Of a stretch of 64,000 bases of DNA, positions 18,010-25,970 are shown one piece after another (within the stretch, counting starts at the first letter, position 1; the number at the start of each line of letters is the position of its first letter). The position numbers were made by a program, and so were the translations under genes. The stretch lies in NCBI RefSeq assembly GCF_000956405.1, contig NZ_JYIV01000027.1, positions 62,001 through 126,000 of the forward strand, written 5' to 3'. The notes below the pieces were generated by a model. The model ran no database searches, had not been told where the DNA came from, and was given only the letters and a program-made list of their open reading frames with translations. Source of the DNA: Microbacterium oxydans. GTDB taxonomy: Bacteria > Actinomycetota > Actinomycetes > Actinomycetales > Microbacteriaceae.

Positions 18010-18318
18010 TCAGCGGGAGCGGAGCAACCCGGCACGCTCGGGGTGCGCGGCGAACCACTCGGAGACGTACCAGCACACGGCATCGACCTTGCGGTCACCG
18101 CGTTCCTCGATGTCGGCCACCGCGCCTTCGACGACCTTCCCCGCGTAGCCGTTCCCGCGGAAAGTCGGGATGGTGAAGGCTCGAGTGAGGGCGATCGTAT
18201 GACCGTCGTCCCGGTAGTCGAGCACGCTCACGAGCTTGCCGTCGCGCATGAGCGTGTAACGCGAGGCGTCCTTCTCGTCGGTCAGGATGAAGCCGCCGAC
18301 AGTGTGCGAGGTCGTCAT
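18010..18318 (-). CDS. Small GNAT-type N-acetyltransferase domain protein
   Basis: A 102-residue minimal acetyltransferase of the YjdJ-like type. It contains LVSVLDYRDDGHTIALTRAFTIPTFRGNGYAGKVVEGAVADIE, where RGNGYAGKV is the acetyl-CoA-binding loop, and ends CWYVSEWFAAHPERAGLL. The ATG at 18318 gives the normal family length. It is transcribed away from the strong promoter at 18357-18386. Substrate unknown. Confidence 0.87.
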   Translation of the reverse strand: MTTSHTVGGFILTDEKDASRYTLMRDGKLVSVLDYRDDGHTIALTRAFTIPTFRGNGYAGKVVEGAVADIEERGDRKVDAVCWYVSEWFAAHPERAGLLRSR

Positions 18319-18356
18319 TGGAACCACGTTACGCCCGCACGGGATGCCCGGGCGTT

Positions 18357-18386
18357 TTGACATGAGGCGTCACGATCGGACATAAT
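18357..18386 (+). promoter_or_regulatory. Strong sigma-70-type promoter of a leaderless micro-ORF
   Basis: A perfect -35 TTGACA (18357-18362) and a -10 CATAAT (18381-18386) are spaced by 18 bp. The A of the ATG at 18393 lies 7 nt after the -10, exactly where transcription should start, so the micro-ORF is predicted to be translated from a leaderless mRNA. Confidence 0.75.
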
Positions 18387-18392
18387 CCCCCC

Positions 18393-18494
18393 ATGACTAC
18401 CAACGCAAGCCCTTTGTCCGCCCAGGAGGCGAACAGGACTGCCGGGATGATGATGCCCGGTCGCGTTGGCATGTGTTGCCGAATGTGTCGCTGA
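18393..18494 (+). CDS. Cys-rich 33-residue leader-like peptide
   Basis: An open frame from the predicted transcription start to TGA at 18492, ending GMCCRMCR with three Cys codons in the last six. There is no ribosome-binding site before 18393, which fits leaderless translation; an alternative internal ATG at 18447 has AGGAGG 17 nt upstream. Cysteine clusters at the end of short upstream ORFs are known in actinobacteria from cysteine-responsive attenuation. Hairpins follow the stop. Expression is inferred, not shown. Confidence 0.55.
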   Translation: MTTNASPLSAQEANRTAGMMMPGRVGMCCRMCR

Positions 18495-18511
18495 ACGAAC
18501 AGCCACCCCGC

Positions 18512-18588
18512 CTGACCTGAATCCCTCGCGATCTGCGAGGTCAGTGTCACCGAGCATCCACCCTCTGCTCGATTCCCGGCTCCGCCGG
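18512..18588 (+). promoter_or_regulatory. Hairpin series between Cys micro-ORF and winged-helix gene
   Basis: CTGACCT (18512-18518) can pair with AGGTCAG (18538-18544), while CCTCGC (18524-18529) can pair with GCGAGG (18535-18540); the two right arms share 18538-18540. A CGAGCA/TGCTCG stem (18551-18571) and a CCGGC/GCCGG stem (18576-18588) follow. The arrangement resembles an attenuator downstream of the Cys-rich peptide. Confidence 0.5.
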
Positions 18589-18651
18589 TCATTCATGCAA
18601 CGCATCAGAGCCCCTCTCGATCCGGGCTCACGTCCTGAGGACTTCATCATC

Positions 18652-19371
18652 ATGTCGAACACCGCACTTCTCGAGCGTCCCGCCGCCACCACCGCTCCCG
18701 CCGCCGCAGTCCGCTCGCAGCCCGAGACCGCCGCCCCGCTCGCCCCCGCCGGAGCCGACCTCCCCGCCGTGCGCTCGCCCCGTGGCTTCGCCCTCTACGT
18801 CGGCTTGGACGAGATCAAGGCAGCCGAAGCCGGCGTCAGCCTCCCCCTTCTCGTGGACGCGCTCCGCCGCACGCTGGCCGAGCTCGCGCCGGGCGCCGAG
18901 ACGCACGCCACCGTCGCCCTCGCGCCTCATGGCTCGGGCGGGCGAGACCTCGACGTCGTGCGCCTCGCGCTGCAGGAGCCCGGCGCCATCGCGCGCACCA
19001 AGGCAGCAGCCGAGGAAGAGACCGCCGAGGAAGAGAGCGGCGTCACGGTCGACATCTCCCGCAAGCGTGTGCTCATCGACGGCGAATCCGCTGCTTTCAC
19101 CTACAAGGAGTTCGAGCTGCTGCAGTACCTCGTGCTGCGCGAGGGACGCACCATCGAGCGCAGCGAGCTGGTCTCCGCGCTCTGGCAGGCACAGGACGAC
19201 GAGACCCCCGGCGAGCGCACGATCGACGTGCATGTGCGTCGTCTCCGGGCGAAGCTCGGCCGCTACGAGGATATCGTCCGCACCGTGCGCGGCATCGGAT
19301 ACCGCTTCGATCGTCACGCCGACGTCGTCATCCGTTACGGTCACGGCACACCCTCCCCCGACCGCTTCTGA
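18652..19371 (+). CDS. Winged-helix regulator without receiver domain
   Basis: A 239-residue protein with a C-terminal OmpR/PhoB-type winged helix (about residues 140-225: VTVDISRKRVLIDGESAAFTYKEFELLQYLVLREGRTIERSELV, then RTIDVHVRRLRAKLG and VRGIGYRF). The N-terminal 40 residues are low-complexity Ala/Pro; residues 45-105 form a small unknown domain in place of a phosphoacceptor receiver, with no conserved aspartate pocket. The ATG at 18652 is preferred over one at 18595. The unusual 5' region suggests control by translation of the upstream Cys-rich ORF. Confidence 0.85.
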   Translation: MSNTALLERPAATTAPAAAVRSQPETAAPLAPAGADLPAVRSPRGFALYVGLDEIKAAEAGVSLPLLVDALRRTLAELAPGAETHATVALAPHGSGGRDLDVVRLALQEPGAIARTKAAAEEETAEEESGVTVDISRKRVLIDGESAAFTYKEFELLQYLVLREGRTIERSELVSALWQAQDDETPGERTIDVHVRRLRAKLGRYEDIVRTVRGIGYRFDRHADVVIRYGHGTPSPDRF

Positions 19372-19415
19372 GCATCGGGGACTCCGGTGTCAGAACCGGA
19401 GCGTAGGGTGGGCGC

Positions 19416-20375
19416 ATGACCCTGACGGCGGAACCAGCCGCGGCAGAAGCCGCTCGCTCGGAGACCGCACGGGAGACCGTCTACCGCCCGCCGCATGAGC
19501 TCGATCTGCGCAGTACCGTGGGCATGCTGCGACGCGGCGGCAACGACCCGACGATGGTCATCGACGGCGCGGTCATCTGGCGTGCGATGCGCACTCCGCT
19601 CGGACCTGCCACCCTGGCGCTGCGCATGAGCGGCGGCGAAGTGCGCGCAACGGCGTGGGGTCCCGGGGCGGGCCAGGCCCTCGACCTCGTCCCGACGCTG
19701 TGCGGCGCTCACGACGACGTCGGGGACTTCGACGCGTCGCATCACCCTCTCATCGCCGATTCCGCGCGACGGCATCCGGGACTGCGACTGACGCGCACCG
19801 ACGAGGTGTTCGACGCGCTCGCGTGCGCCATCATCGAGCAGAAGGTGACCGGCATGCAGGCGTTCGGCGCCTGGCGCTGGCTGGTCAGCCGTTTCGGCAC
19901 CCGCGCGCCGGGACCGACACCGCGCCCGATGTTCGCCGCGCCCGCGCCCGAGCAGTGGTACCGCATCCCCTCCTGGGCCTGGCATCGAGCCGGAGTCGAA
20001 CCGCCGCAGTCCCGCACCATCGTGCGTGCGGCGGAGCGCGGAGACCGCATCGCCCGCGCCGTGCGCGCGGCGTCCACCGGAGCTGATCGCGACCGCGTGC
20101 TCACGAGCCTTCCCGGTGTGGGCGTGTGGACATCGGCAGAGACCCGCATCCGCTCGCTCGGCGATCCCGATGCGGTGAGCGTCGGCGACTACCACCTCGC
20201 CCACCAGGTCGGCTACGCACTCACGGGCGCGCGCACCGATGACGACGGGATGATCGAGCTCCTCTCACCCTGGTCCGGACAACGGCAACGCGTCGTGCGC
20301 CTCATCCATGCCAGCGGGGTGCAGGAACCACGGCGGGGACCTCGTCTCGCCCCGGAAGACCATCGCCGCCGCTGA
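19416..20375 (+). CDS. DNA-3-methyladenine glycosylase II-type (AlkA-like, HhH-GPD)
   Basis: A 319-residue base-excision repair glycosylase. The HhH-GPD domain has the helix-hairpin-helix LTSLPGVGVWTSAE near residue 230 and the catalytic Asp in AVSVGDYHLAHQVG. An N-terminal AlkA-like domain lies upstream, with ALACAIIEQKVTGMQAF (about 137-155) marking the start of the helical core. It removes alkylated purines. It follows the winged-helix gene on the same strand after a 44-bp gap. Confidence 0.9.
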   Translation: MTLTAEPAAAEAARSETARETVYRPPHELDLRSTVGMLRRGGNDPTMVIDGAVIWRAMRTPLGPATLALRMSGGEVRATAWGPGAGQALDLVPTLCGAHDDVGDFDASHHPLIADSARRHPGLRLTRTDEVFDALACAIIEQKVTGMQAFGAWRWLVSRFGTRAPGPTPRPMFAAPAPEQWYRIPSWAWHRAGVEPPQSRTIVRAAERGDRIARAVRAASTGADRDRVLTSLPGVGVWTSAETRIRSLGDPDAVSVGDYHLAHQVGYALTGARTDDDGMIELLSPWSGQRQRVVRLIHASGVQEPRRGPRLAPEDHRRR

Positions 20376-20397
20376 CGCCGCCACCTATGCTGGTGCC

Positions 20398-20595
20398 ATG
20401 TCCCGTTCCCTGCTGCGCATCCTCGTCACCGTCGGCCTGCTGATCGCCGGCATCGTGATCGGGTTGATCTTCCAGAACGTGTGGCTCGGCGTGCTGCTGG
20501 CGGCGATCCTGTGGCTCGGCTGGTTCCTCGGCTACGAGTCGCGCCGAGGCAACAATGCGGGCGTCAACGACGAGGACCACGGCATCGAGCTCTGA
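20398..20595 (+). CDS. Small two-helix membrane protein
   Basis: A 65-residue protein with two adjacent hydrophobic segments (LLRILVTVGLLIAGIVIGLIF and VWLGVLLAAILWLGWFLGY) and a short acidic tail ending DEDHGIEL. The ATG at 20398 is chosen; the longer frame overlaps the glycosylase. No family function recognised. It lies on the same strand as the glycosylase and converges with the siderophore operon. Confidence 0.7.
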   Translation: MSRSLLRILVTVGLLIAGIVIGLIFQNVWLGVLLAAILWLGWFLGYESRRGNNAGVNDEDHGIEL

Positions 20596-20611
20596 TCCTC
20601 GGGGCGACGGG

Positions 20612-21367
20612 TCAGTAATAGACCGCAAGCGGTCCCGACGGACCGTCGACGACCCGAACGGGAGTGTCGAACACCCTCGTGAGCACGTCATCCGTCATGA
20701 TCGCGGCCGGCGTTCCGAACTCCACGACCGCTCCGTCCTTCATGGCGCAGATGTGGTCGGCATAGTGGCTCGCGAAGTTGATGTCGTGCAGCACGATGAC
20801 GATCGTGCGTCCGAGCTCCTCCGACGCACGCCGCAGGTGCTTCATCATCTGCACCGCATGCCGCATGTCGAGGTTGTTGAGCGGCTCGTCCAGCAGCACG
20901 AACTCGGTGTCCTGCGCGAGGACCATCGCCACGTAGGCTCGCTGGCGCTGCCCTCCGGAGAGCTCGTCGAGATACCTGCCTTCCAGGGCACCGAGGTCGA
21001 GGAAGTCGATCGCCTGACTGATGATCTCCTCGTCTGCACGGTTCAGCCGTCCCTTCGAATGCGGGAAGCGCCCGAAGCCGACCAGCTGACGCACGGTGAG
21101 GCGCGTGACGAAGTGGTTCTCCTGGCGCAGGATCGACACGACCTTCGCCAGATCCTTCGACTTGGTGGAGGCCACATCGAGTCCGGCGATCTCGATCGCT
21201 CCGGCGTCCATCCCGCTCAGACGCCCGATCATCGTGAGCAGGGTCGACTTGCCTGCACCGTTCGGCCCGATGAGGGCGGTGATGCCGCCGGCGGGGATCT
21301 CGAGGTCGACGGGGCCGATCGCGACCTCGCTGCTGTAGTCACGGCGGACGCCGTCGAGTGCGATCAC
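20612..21367 (-). CDS. Iron-siderophore ABC transporter ATP-binding protein
   Basis: A 251-residue FepC/FecE-type ATPase: Walker A GPNGAGKST (about residues 36-44), signature LSGGQRQRAYVAMVLAQ, Walker B FVLLDEPLNNLD, and switch His in VIVLHDINFA. Its GTG start overlaps the upstream permease stop by 4 bp. It is the last gene of the SBP-permease-permease-ATPase operon and powers import of a ferric siderophore. Confidence 0.94.
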   Translation of the reverse strand: MIALDGVRRDYSSEVAIGPVDLEIPAGGITALIGPNGAGKSTLLTMIGRLSGMDAGAIEIAGLDVASTKSKDLAKVVSILRQENHFVTRLTVRQLVGFGRFPHSKGRLNRADEEIISQAIDFLDLGALEGRYLDELSGGQRQRAYVAMVLAQDTEFVLLDEPLNNLDMRHAVQMMKHLRRASEELGRTIVIVLHDINFASHYADHICAMKDGAVVEFGTPAAIMTDDVLTRVFDTPVRVVDGPSGPLAVYY

Positions 21368-22419
21368 AGCCTGCCCTTTCTGAGGATGACGATGAGGAAC
21401 ACGGTGCCGCCGACGAGCTCGATCAGGATCGACACCATGCCCTGCGCGTAGAAGACGTTCTTCATCACGAAGTACGCCCCGGCCAGGATCGTGAAGGCCG
21501 TGAGCACCGCGACCGGGAAGATCAGCCGGTGATCGTGGGTATCGGCGAACTGGTACGCGAGCGTCGCAACCAGGAAGCCCAGGAACGTCATCGGCCCGAC
21601 CATCGCGGTCGAGGTCGCCATGAGCACAGCGACCAGGAACAGCACGATGAACAGCTCACGCCGATGATCGACGCCGAGTGAGCGCGCGGCATCCGGGCCC
21701 AGCGCCATCAGGTTGAGCCGGCGCGAGCGCATCCACAGCAGCGCCGAGGCCGCGACCACCAGCGGGATCGCCAAAGGCAGGTACGAGGGGTCGGCGTTGG
21801 ACACGTTGCCGAAGAGTCGGGCGGCGAGCACGTCGAACTCGCTGGGAGTGAGCAGGCGCTGCATGAAGGTGGCGATCGCGCCGAGACCGCCTCCGATCAC
21901 GATGCCGACCAGCAGCATGATCTGCAGATTGCCGTAGCGCCCCGAGAGCAGCCAGCCGTAGAGCGCGACGGCGAGTGCGACCATGATCGCGACCTGGATC
22001 GCGAACTGTCCGACGCCCTGGATGGCCACGATGCCCGCCACACCGAACAGGTACACGGTGGAGGTCTGCACCACCCGGTACAGCGACTCGAAGCCCATGA
22101 TCGACGGCGTGATGATGCGGTTGTTGGTGACGGTCTGGAAGCTCACCGTCGCGACGGCCTGGGCGACCGCGACCAGTGCCATCACGGTGACGTCAGTAGC
22201 CCGATGCTGGGCGATGCGCCAGAAGCCAGCGGAACCGACGGGCATCGGATTCGCCCACGCGAGCAGACCGAAACCGGAACCGAGGGCAAGGACGACGAGG
22301 ACCCCGAGAACGAGGAAGTACCGACGGCGCGCCCGCGGGGTCGTGAACGAGCCAGCCGAGCGGAGCCCCCCGACGTTCGCCGCGTCGCTCATCGCGTCGC
22401 TCATGGCCCCGCTAGCCAC
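21364..22419 (-). CDS. Iron-siderophore ABC transporter permease (second)
   Basis: A 351-residue FecCD-family membrane subunit with about nine hydrophobic helices; MALGPDAARSLGVDHRR is the family's cytoplasmic loop that contacts the ATPase. A GTG at 22419 gives the longest N-terminus; ATGs 5 and 9 codons later are also possible. It overlaps the preceding permease gene by 8 bp and the ATPase gene by 4 bp. Confidence 0.92.
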   Translation of the reverse strand: MASGAMSDAMSDAANVGGLRSAGSFTTPRARRRYFLVLGVLVVLALGSGFGLLAWANPMPVGSAGFWRIAQHRATDVTVMALVAVAQAVATVSFQTVTNNRIITPSIMGFESLYRVVQTSTVYLFGVAGIVAIQGVGQFAIQVAIMVALAVALYGWLLSGRYGNLQIMLLVGIVIGGGLGAIATFMQRLLTPSEFDVLAARLFGNVSNADPSYLPLAIPLVVAASALLWMRSRRLNLMALGPDAARSLGVDHRRELFIVLFLVAVLMATSTAMVGPMTFLGFLVATLAYQFADTHDHRLIFPVAVLTAFTILAGAYFVMKNVFYAQGMVSILIELVGGTVFLIVILRKGRL

Positions 22420-23398
22420 GTCGCCGCTGCCTGAGCAGGAGAAGGACGAAGACCACGGCGCCCACGACGCCGAGGATCAGCGAGACCGGGACCTCGAAGG
22501 GCATGATGATCGTGCGTCCGATGATGTCGCAGACCGTGACGATCGCGATCCCCAGCAGACACACCCAGGGCAGGTTGCTGCGCAGATCGTCGCCGCGCAC
22601 CATCGAGACGATGTTCGGCACGATCAGCCCGAGGAAGGGAAGGTTGCCCACGACGACGGTGACCACGCCGGTGGTGACCGCGATCAGCACCGTACCGAGC
22701 AGGATGATGCGGTTGTAGTTCACCCCGACGTTGGTCGCGATCTCCTCACCGAGGCCCGCGATCGTGAGGCGATCGGCGACGATGAAGACGACCACACCGA
22801 TGAGGGCCACGATCCAGAGCATCTCGTACTGGCCGCGCATCACGGAGGTGAAGCTGCCGGCGAACCACACGCCGATGATCTGCAGCGAGTTCGTGGCCAG
22901 AGCGAGGTAGGTCGACAGAGCGCCCACCACCGCACCGAGCATGATGCCGACGATCGGGACGATCAGGGATGACTTGAGCGCCACCCGCCGCAGGAAGGCG
23001 AAGAACACCATCGTGCCGACGAAGGCTGCCAGCACCGCACCGGCCATCCGGAGCGACAGGGAGGGCTGCGGCACGAGGATCATGACGGCGAGGAGGCCGA
23101 GCCCGGCCCACTCCGTGGTTCCCGTCGTCGTCGGCTCGACGAACCGGTTCTGGGTGAGCAGCTGCATCACGAGACCAGCCATGGCCATCGAGGCACCGGC
23201 GAGGACGAGGGCGATCGTGCGAGGGACGCGTGTGATCTGGAACATCTGCGCGCCGTCGTCCGCTCCGCCGATGTCGTACACACCCGTGAAGAGCGAGATG
23301 ACGAGCAGCGCAGCGACGACGAGCACGCCGATGAGCAGTTTCACGTCGAAGAGCCGCCCGGCGTTGCGAGGCGGCGAAGCGATGTCTGTGGAGACCAT
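22412..23398 (-). CDS. Iron-siderophore ABC transporter permease (first)
   Basis: A 328-residue FecCD-family permease. Hydrophobic segments cover almost the whole length; LTIAGLGEEIATNVGVNYNR is the ATPase-contact loop. It is separated from the binding-protein gene by a 48-bp gap containing a 14-bp-stem hairpin, and overlaps the second permease gene. It forms a heterodimeric channel with the next gene's product. Confidence 0.92.
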   Translation of the reverse strand: MVSTDIASPPRNAGRLFDVKLLIGVLVVAALLVISLFTGVYDIGGADDGAQMFQITRVPRTIALVLAGASMAMAGLVMQLLTQNRFVEPTTTGTTEWAGLGLLAVMILVPQPSLSLRMAGAVLAAFVGTMVFFAFLRRVALKSSLIVPIVGIMLGAVVGALSTYLALATNSLQIIGVWFAGSFTSVMRGQYEMLWIVALIGVVVFIVADRLTIAGLGEEIATNVGVNYNRIILLGTVLIAVTTGVVTVVVGNLPFLGLIVPNIVSMVRGDDLRSNLPWVCLLGIAIVTVCDIIGRTIIMPFEVPVSLILGVVGAVVFVLLLLRQRRRG

Positions 23399-23407
23399 GG
23401 TGGTGCG

Positions 23408-23440
23408 GCGGCGGCATCCGGATCACCCGGATGCCGCCGC
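23408..23440 (-). promoter_or_regulatory. Intercistronic hairpin, binding protein to permease
   Basis: A perfect 14-bp stem GCGGCGGCATCCGG / CCGGATGCCGCCGC with a 5-nt loop lies between the substrate-binding-protein stop and the permease start. It has no T-tract. It could terminate part of the transcripts or protect the 3' end of the upstream message, giving more binding protein than permease. Confidence 0.7.
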
Positions 23441-23446
23441 GTCAGC

Positions 23447-24442
23447 TCAGTTCTTCGCGCTCTTCTCGAGGGCGTCGGCGAGGTCGTTCAAGAACGTGGT
23501 GTACGTCTGGATGCCCTCGTTCAGGTAGGTGTCGGTGGGCATGTAGACGATCTGCTTCTCCTTCACGGCGGTGACCGAGGCGAGGGCTTCAGAGCTCTCG
23601 AGGATCTCGGCCGCCTGCACGTAGTCGGGCGTCTCAGCGGCGAACACGGCGTCGCGGTCGAGCACGAGGATCCAGTCCGGGTTCGAGGAGGCGATGGCTT
23701 CGACGGAGATCTCGTCGCCCTGGTGGTCATCACTCGCATCGTCCACCTCGAGAGCGGGGGTCAGTCCGAGGATGTCGTAGATCGGTCCCAGCGATCGGCC
23801 GACGGTCGGCGCGAGGTAGCCGATCTGGCCTCCCGACGTGTTGACGGCCATGACCGTGTCGGCGTCATCATATGCGGCCTTCGCGCGCTCGACGGCGGCA
23901 TCGAAGTCATCCACGAGCTTCTTGGCGTCGTCCTGCTTGCCGAAGATCTCGCCGAGCACGGTGACCTGGCGCTTGAGCTCCTCGTCGAAGGGCTCGCCCT
24001 CGCGAGGATCGAGGTCGACGATCGTGGCATCGGGGACGAGATCCGCGATCGCCGCGTTGTGCTGCGTGAACCGCTGACCGCTGATGATGAGGTCGGGCTC
24101 GACCGCGACGACGGCTTCGAGGTTCGGCTCGCTGTGCAGGCCGATGTCGACGATCCCGTCGTCCTTCACGTACGACACGGTCTCCGGCATGAGTGCCACG
24201 GCCCCGGCGGAGAGCTCGACGCCCCAGTCGGAGAGCGTCTGGAAGGTGCGGTTGTCGAGGGCGACGACCGATGCGGGCGGCGTGGGGATCTTCTTCGTGC
24301 CCGTGTTGTCCTCGATGGTGACGGTGGCCGCTGCGGGTTCGGTCTTCTCCGCTCCGGCCGAGCCGCCGGAGGTGCACCCGGCGAGGGCGAGGAGGCCGAC
24401 GAGAGCGGCGCTCGTGGCGGTGAGGGTTCTGGGCACGGACAT
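23447..24442 (-). CDS. Siderophore ABC transporter substrate-binding lipoprotein
   Basis: A 331-residue FepB/FhuD-like lipoprotein. The ATG at 24442 has AGGAG 8 nt upstream and gives a signal peptide ending in the lipobox LALAGC, so Cys lies near residue 21. The mature part has VEPDLIISGQRFTQHNAAI and SNPDWILVLDRDAVF, typical of two-lobed helical-backbone binding proteins. First gene of the iron-import operon, opposite the iron box and the SIP gene. Confidence 0.94.
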   Translation of the reverse strand: MSVPRTLTATSAALVGLLALAGCTSGGSAGAEKTEPAAATVTIEDNTGTKKIPTPPASVVALDNRTFQTLSDWGVELSAGAVALMPETVSYVKDDGIVDIGLHSEPNLEAVVAVEPDLIISGQRFTQHNAAIADLVPDATIVDLDPREGEPFDEELKRQVTVLGEIFGKQDDAKKLVDDFDAAVERAKAAYDDADTVMAVNTSGGQIGYLAPTVGRSLGPIYDILGLTPALEVDDASDDHQGDEISVEAIASSNPDWILVLDRDAVFAAETPDYVQAAEILESSEALASVTAVKEKQIVYMPTDTYLNEGIQTYTTFLNDLADALEKSAKN

Positions 24443-24523
24443 GGAGAGACTCCTGTTCTGCGAGATCGGTGCGCACACGACGGGCGCCGGGGCGACGGGC
24501 GGGGATCACCCGCTCCGCCCCGT

Positions 24524-24542
24524 TTAGGTTAGCCTTACTTTA
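24524..24542. promoter_or_regulatory. DtxR/IdeR-type iron box
   Basis: TTAGGTTAGCCTTACTTTA matches the IdeR/DtxR consensus (TTAGGTTAGGCTAACCTAA) at 15 of 19 positions. It touches the ATG of the siderophore-interacting-protein gene at 24542 and lies about 80 bp from the binding-protein start, so an iron-loaded repressor could control both directions. TAGGTT within the box could also be a -10 for a leaderless SIP transcript. Confidence 0.8.
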
Positions 24543-25309
24543 TGAGCGATACGAAATCCGGCTTCTCCATCGAGCGTCGCGGCCTCGAGCTGCGGTTCCG
24601 GAATGTCACGATGAGCGCACGCGAATGGCTGGCTCCGGACTTCGTGCGGGTGCGACTGACCGGCTCGGATCTCGTCGGCTTCGACTCGCCCGGCTCCGAC
24701 GACCACATGCGCCTGTTCTTCCCCGCCGGCCCGACGAATTCCGTCGAGGAGCTGCGCGCCTCGCCGAGCCGCGAGTACACCCCGCTCGCCTGGGGCGATG
24801 ACTGGCTCGACGTCGAGTTCGCCGTGCACGGCGATCAGGGTGTCGCAGCGCCTTGGGCGGCGACTGCGCCGCTCGGTTCCACGATCGGCGTCGGCGGTCC
24901 CCGCGGGTCGGCCGTGTTGGTCGGCGAGCCCGGATCATGGCTGCTGGTCGGCGACGAGACCGCCATCCCCGCCATCCGTCGTTTCGCCGCGCTGATCCCC
25001 GCGGACACCCCGGCACGCATCGTGATCGAGACCGTCGACTCCGGCCGGGAGGTCGAGCTCGAGGCCCCGGTCGAGGTCGAGTGGCTGCACCGGGAAGGGA
25101 AGCCCTCCGGCTCCGCCCTCATCGCCTTCCTCGAGGGGCTGACGGCCGACGACGCGGTCGGCTCCGACCCGTTCGTCTTCATCGCCGCCGAGCAGTCGAT
25201 CGTCAAGCCGGGCAGGGCACTGCTCGAACGCTGGGGCGTCGACAGTGCGAAAGCCGTCGTGAAGGGGTACTGGAAGCGCGGCGAGGCGGAGTACCACGCG
25301 CCGCACTAG
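24542..25309 (+). CDS. Siderophore-interacting protein, flavin ferric reductase
   Basis: A 255-residue SIP/ViuB-family protein releasing iron from imported ferric siderophores by reduction. It has the FAD-binding SREYTPLAWGDDWLDVEFAVHG region (about 77-100), a nucleotide-binding region GSWLLVGDETAIPAIRRF, and the C-terminal KAVVKGYWKRGEAEYH motif typical of the family. The ATG follows the iron box directly, with no room for a ribosome-binding site, so it is probably translated leaderless. Confidence 0.95.
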   Translation: MSDTKSGFSIERRGLELRFRNVTMSAREWLAPDFVRVRLTGSDLVGFDSPGSDDHMRLFFPAGPTNSVEELRASPSREYTPLAWGDDWLDVEFAVHGDQGVAAPWAATAPLGSTIGVGGPRGSAVLVGEPGSWLLVGDETAIPAIRRFAALIPADTPARIVIETVDSGREVELEAPVEVEWLHREGKPSGSALIAFLEGLTADDAVGSDPFVFIAAEQSIVKPGRALLERWGVDSAKAVVKGYWKRGEAEYHAPH

Positions 25310-25342
25310 TGCGACGTCGGCCGTTGCTGGAAGACTCGGCAC

Positions 25343-25747
25343 ATGGCACTTCTGGATCACCTCGGCATCACCGTGACCGACCTCGAACGCGGCAGGGCAC
25401 AGTTCCATCCCGTGCTCTCCGCCCTCGGATATGTCACCGGCGGGGCGAACGACCACTCGATCTCGTGGAACAACGGCGACGAGACCGAGATCATCCTCTA
25501 CACCTGGGATGACGACGCCACTCCGCACCGCCACGGCCGCGTCGGCTGGCAGCACATCGCGTTCGCGGTGCCCTCGCGTGAAGACGTCGAACGCCTGCAC
25601 GCGATCGCGGAGGACGCCGGCTGGACGGCCGTGCGCGCCCCCAAGGAGTATCCGCGCTATTCGGAGCGCTACTTCGCCTCCTTCGTCGAAGACGCCGACG
25701 GCATCCGGATCGAGTTCATGTACAACCCTCCTCGCGAGGCGGCTTGA
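25343..25747 (+). CDS. VOC-family glyoxalase-like protein
   Basis: A 134-residue single-module vicinal-oxygen-chelate protein: LLDHLGITVTDLERGRAQFHPVLSALGY at the start, HIAFAVPSREDVERLHAIAEDAG in the middle, and DADGIRIEFMYN with the terminal metal-ligand Glu. It follows the SIP gene after 33 bp. Substrate unknown. Confidence 0.9.
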   Translation: MALLDHLGITVTDLERGRAQFHPVLSALGYVTGGANDHSISWNNGDETEIILYTWDDDATPHRHGRVGWQHIAFAVPSREDVERLHAIAEDAGWTAVRAPKEYPRYSERYFASFVEDADGIRIEFMYNPPREAA

Positions 25748-25773
25748 CCCCCGGGCGTGTCGCGCCCTAGGGT
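25744..25773 (+). promoter_or_regulatory. Promoter of the 32-codon micro-gene
   Basis: TTGACC (25744-25749) and TAGGGT (25768-25773) with an 18-bp spacer sit about 48 bp upstream of the micro-ORF ATG at 25822. The -35 overlaps the stop of the VOC gene. Confidence 0.5.
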
Positions 25774-25821
25774 GGCAAAGCTGTGCCGATCGGCGCAGCA
25801 CACCAGCCGAGGAGTCGACGG

Positions 25822-25920
25822 ATGACCGCGCAGCGGAATCTCCCCATCGCAGCGGTCTTGCAGCTTCAGCACAAGCGCAATGACCGCTTCGAGTCGTACC
25901 CTCCGGCACGCGCCGTGTGA
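25822..25920 (+). CDS. Putative 32-residue micro-protein upstream of rtcB
   Basis: An ATG preceded by GAGGAG at 7-nt spacing opens a 32-codon frame with an Arg/Gln-rich, basic and hydrophilic product that ends SYPPARAV. A promoter-like pair lies upstream and a rho-independent terminator follows 16 bp after the stop, so it can be a free-standing transcription unit. I recognise no family. It may instead serve as a leader for rtcB, which starts 102 bp after its stop. Confidence 0.5.
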   Translation: MTAQRNLPIAAVLQLQHKRNDRFESYPPARAV

Positions 25921-25936
25921 CAGCATCCGCTCTCGC

Positions 25937-25970
25937 AACGCCCCGTACCGTCAGGTCCGGGGCGTTTTCC
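25937..25970 (+). terminator. Rho-independent terminator between micro-gene and rtcB
   Basis: A perfect 8-bp stem AACGCCCC (25937-25944) / GGGGCGTT (25959-25966) with a 14-nt loop, followed by TT. It would stop transcription before rtcB unless read through, so it could also act as an attenuator. Confidence 0.75.
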
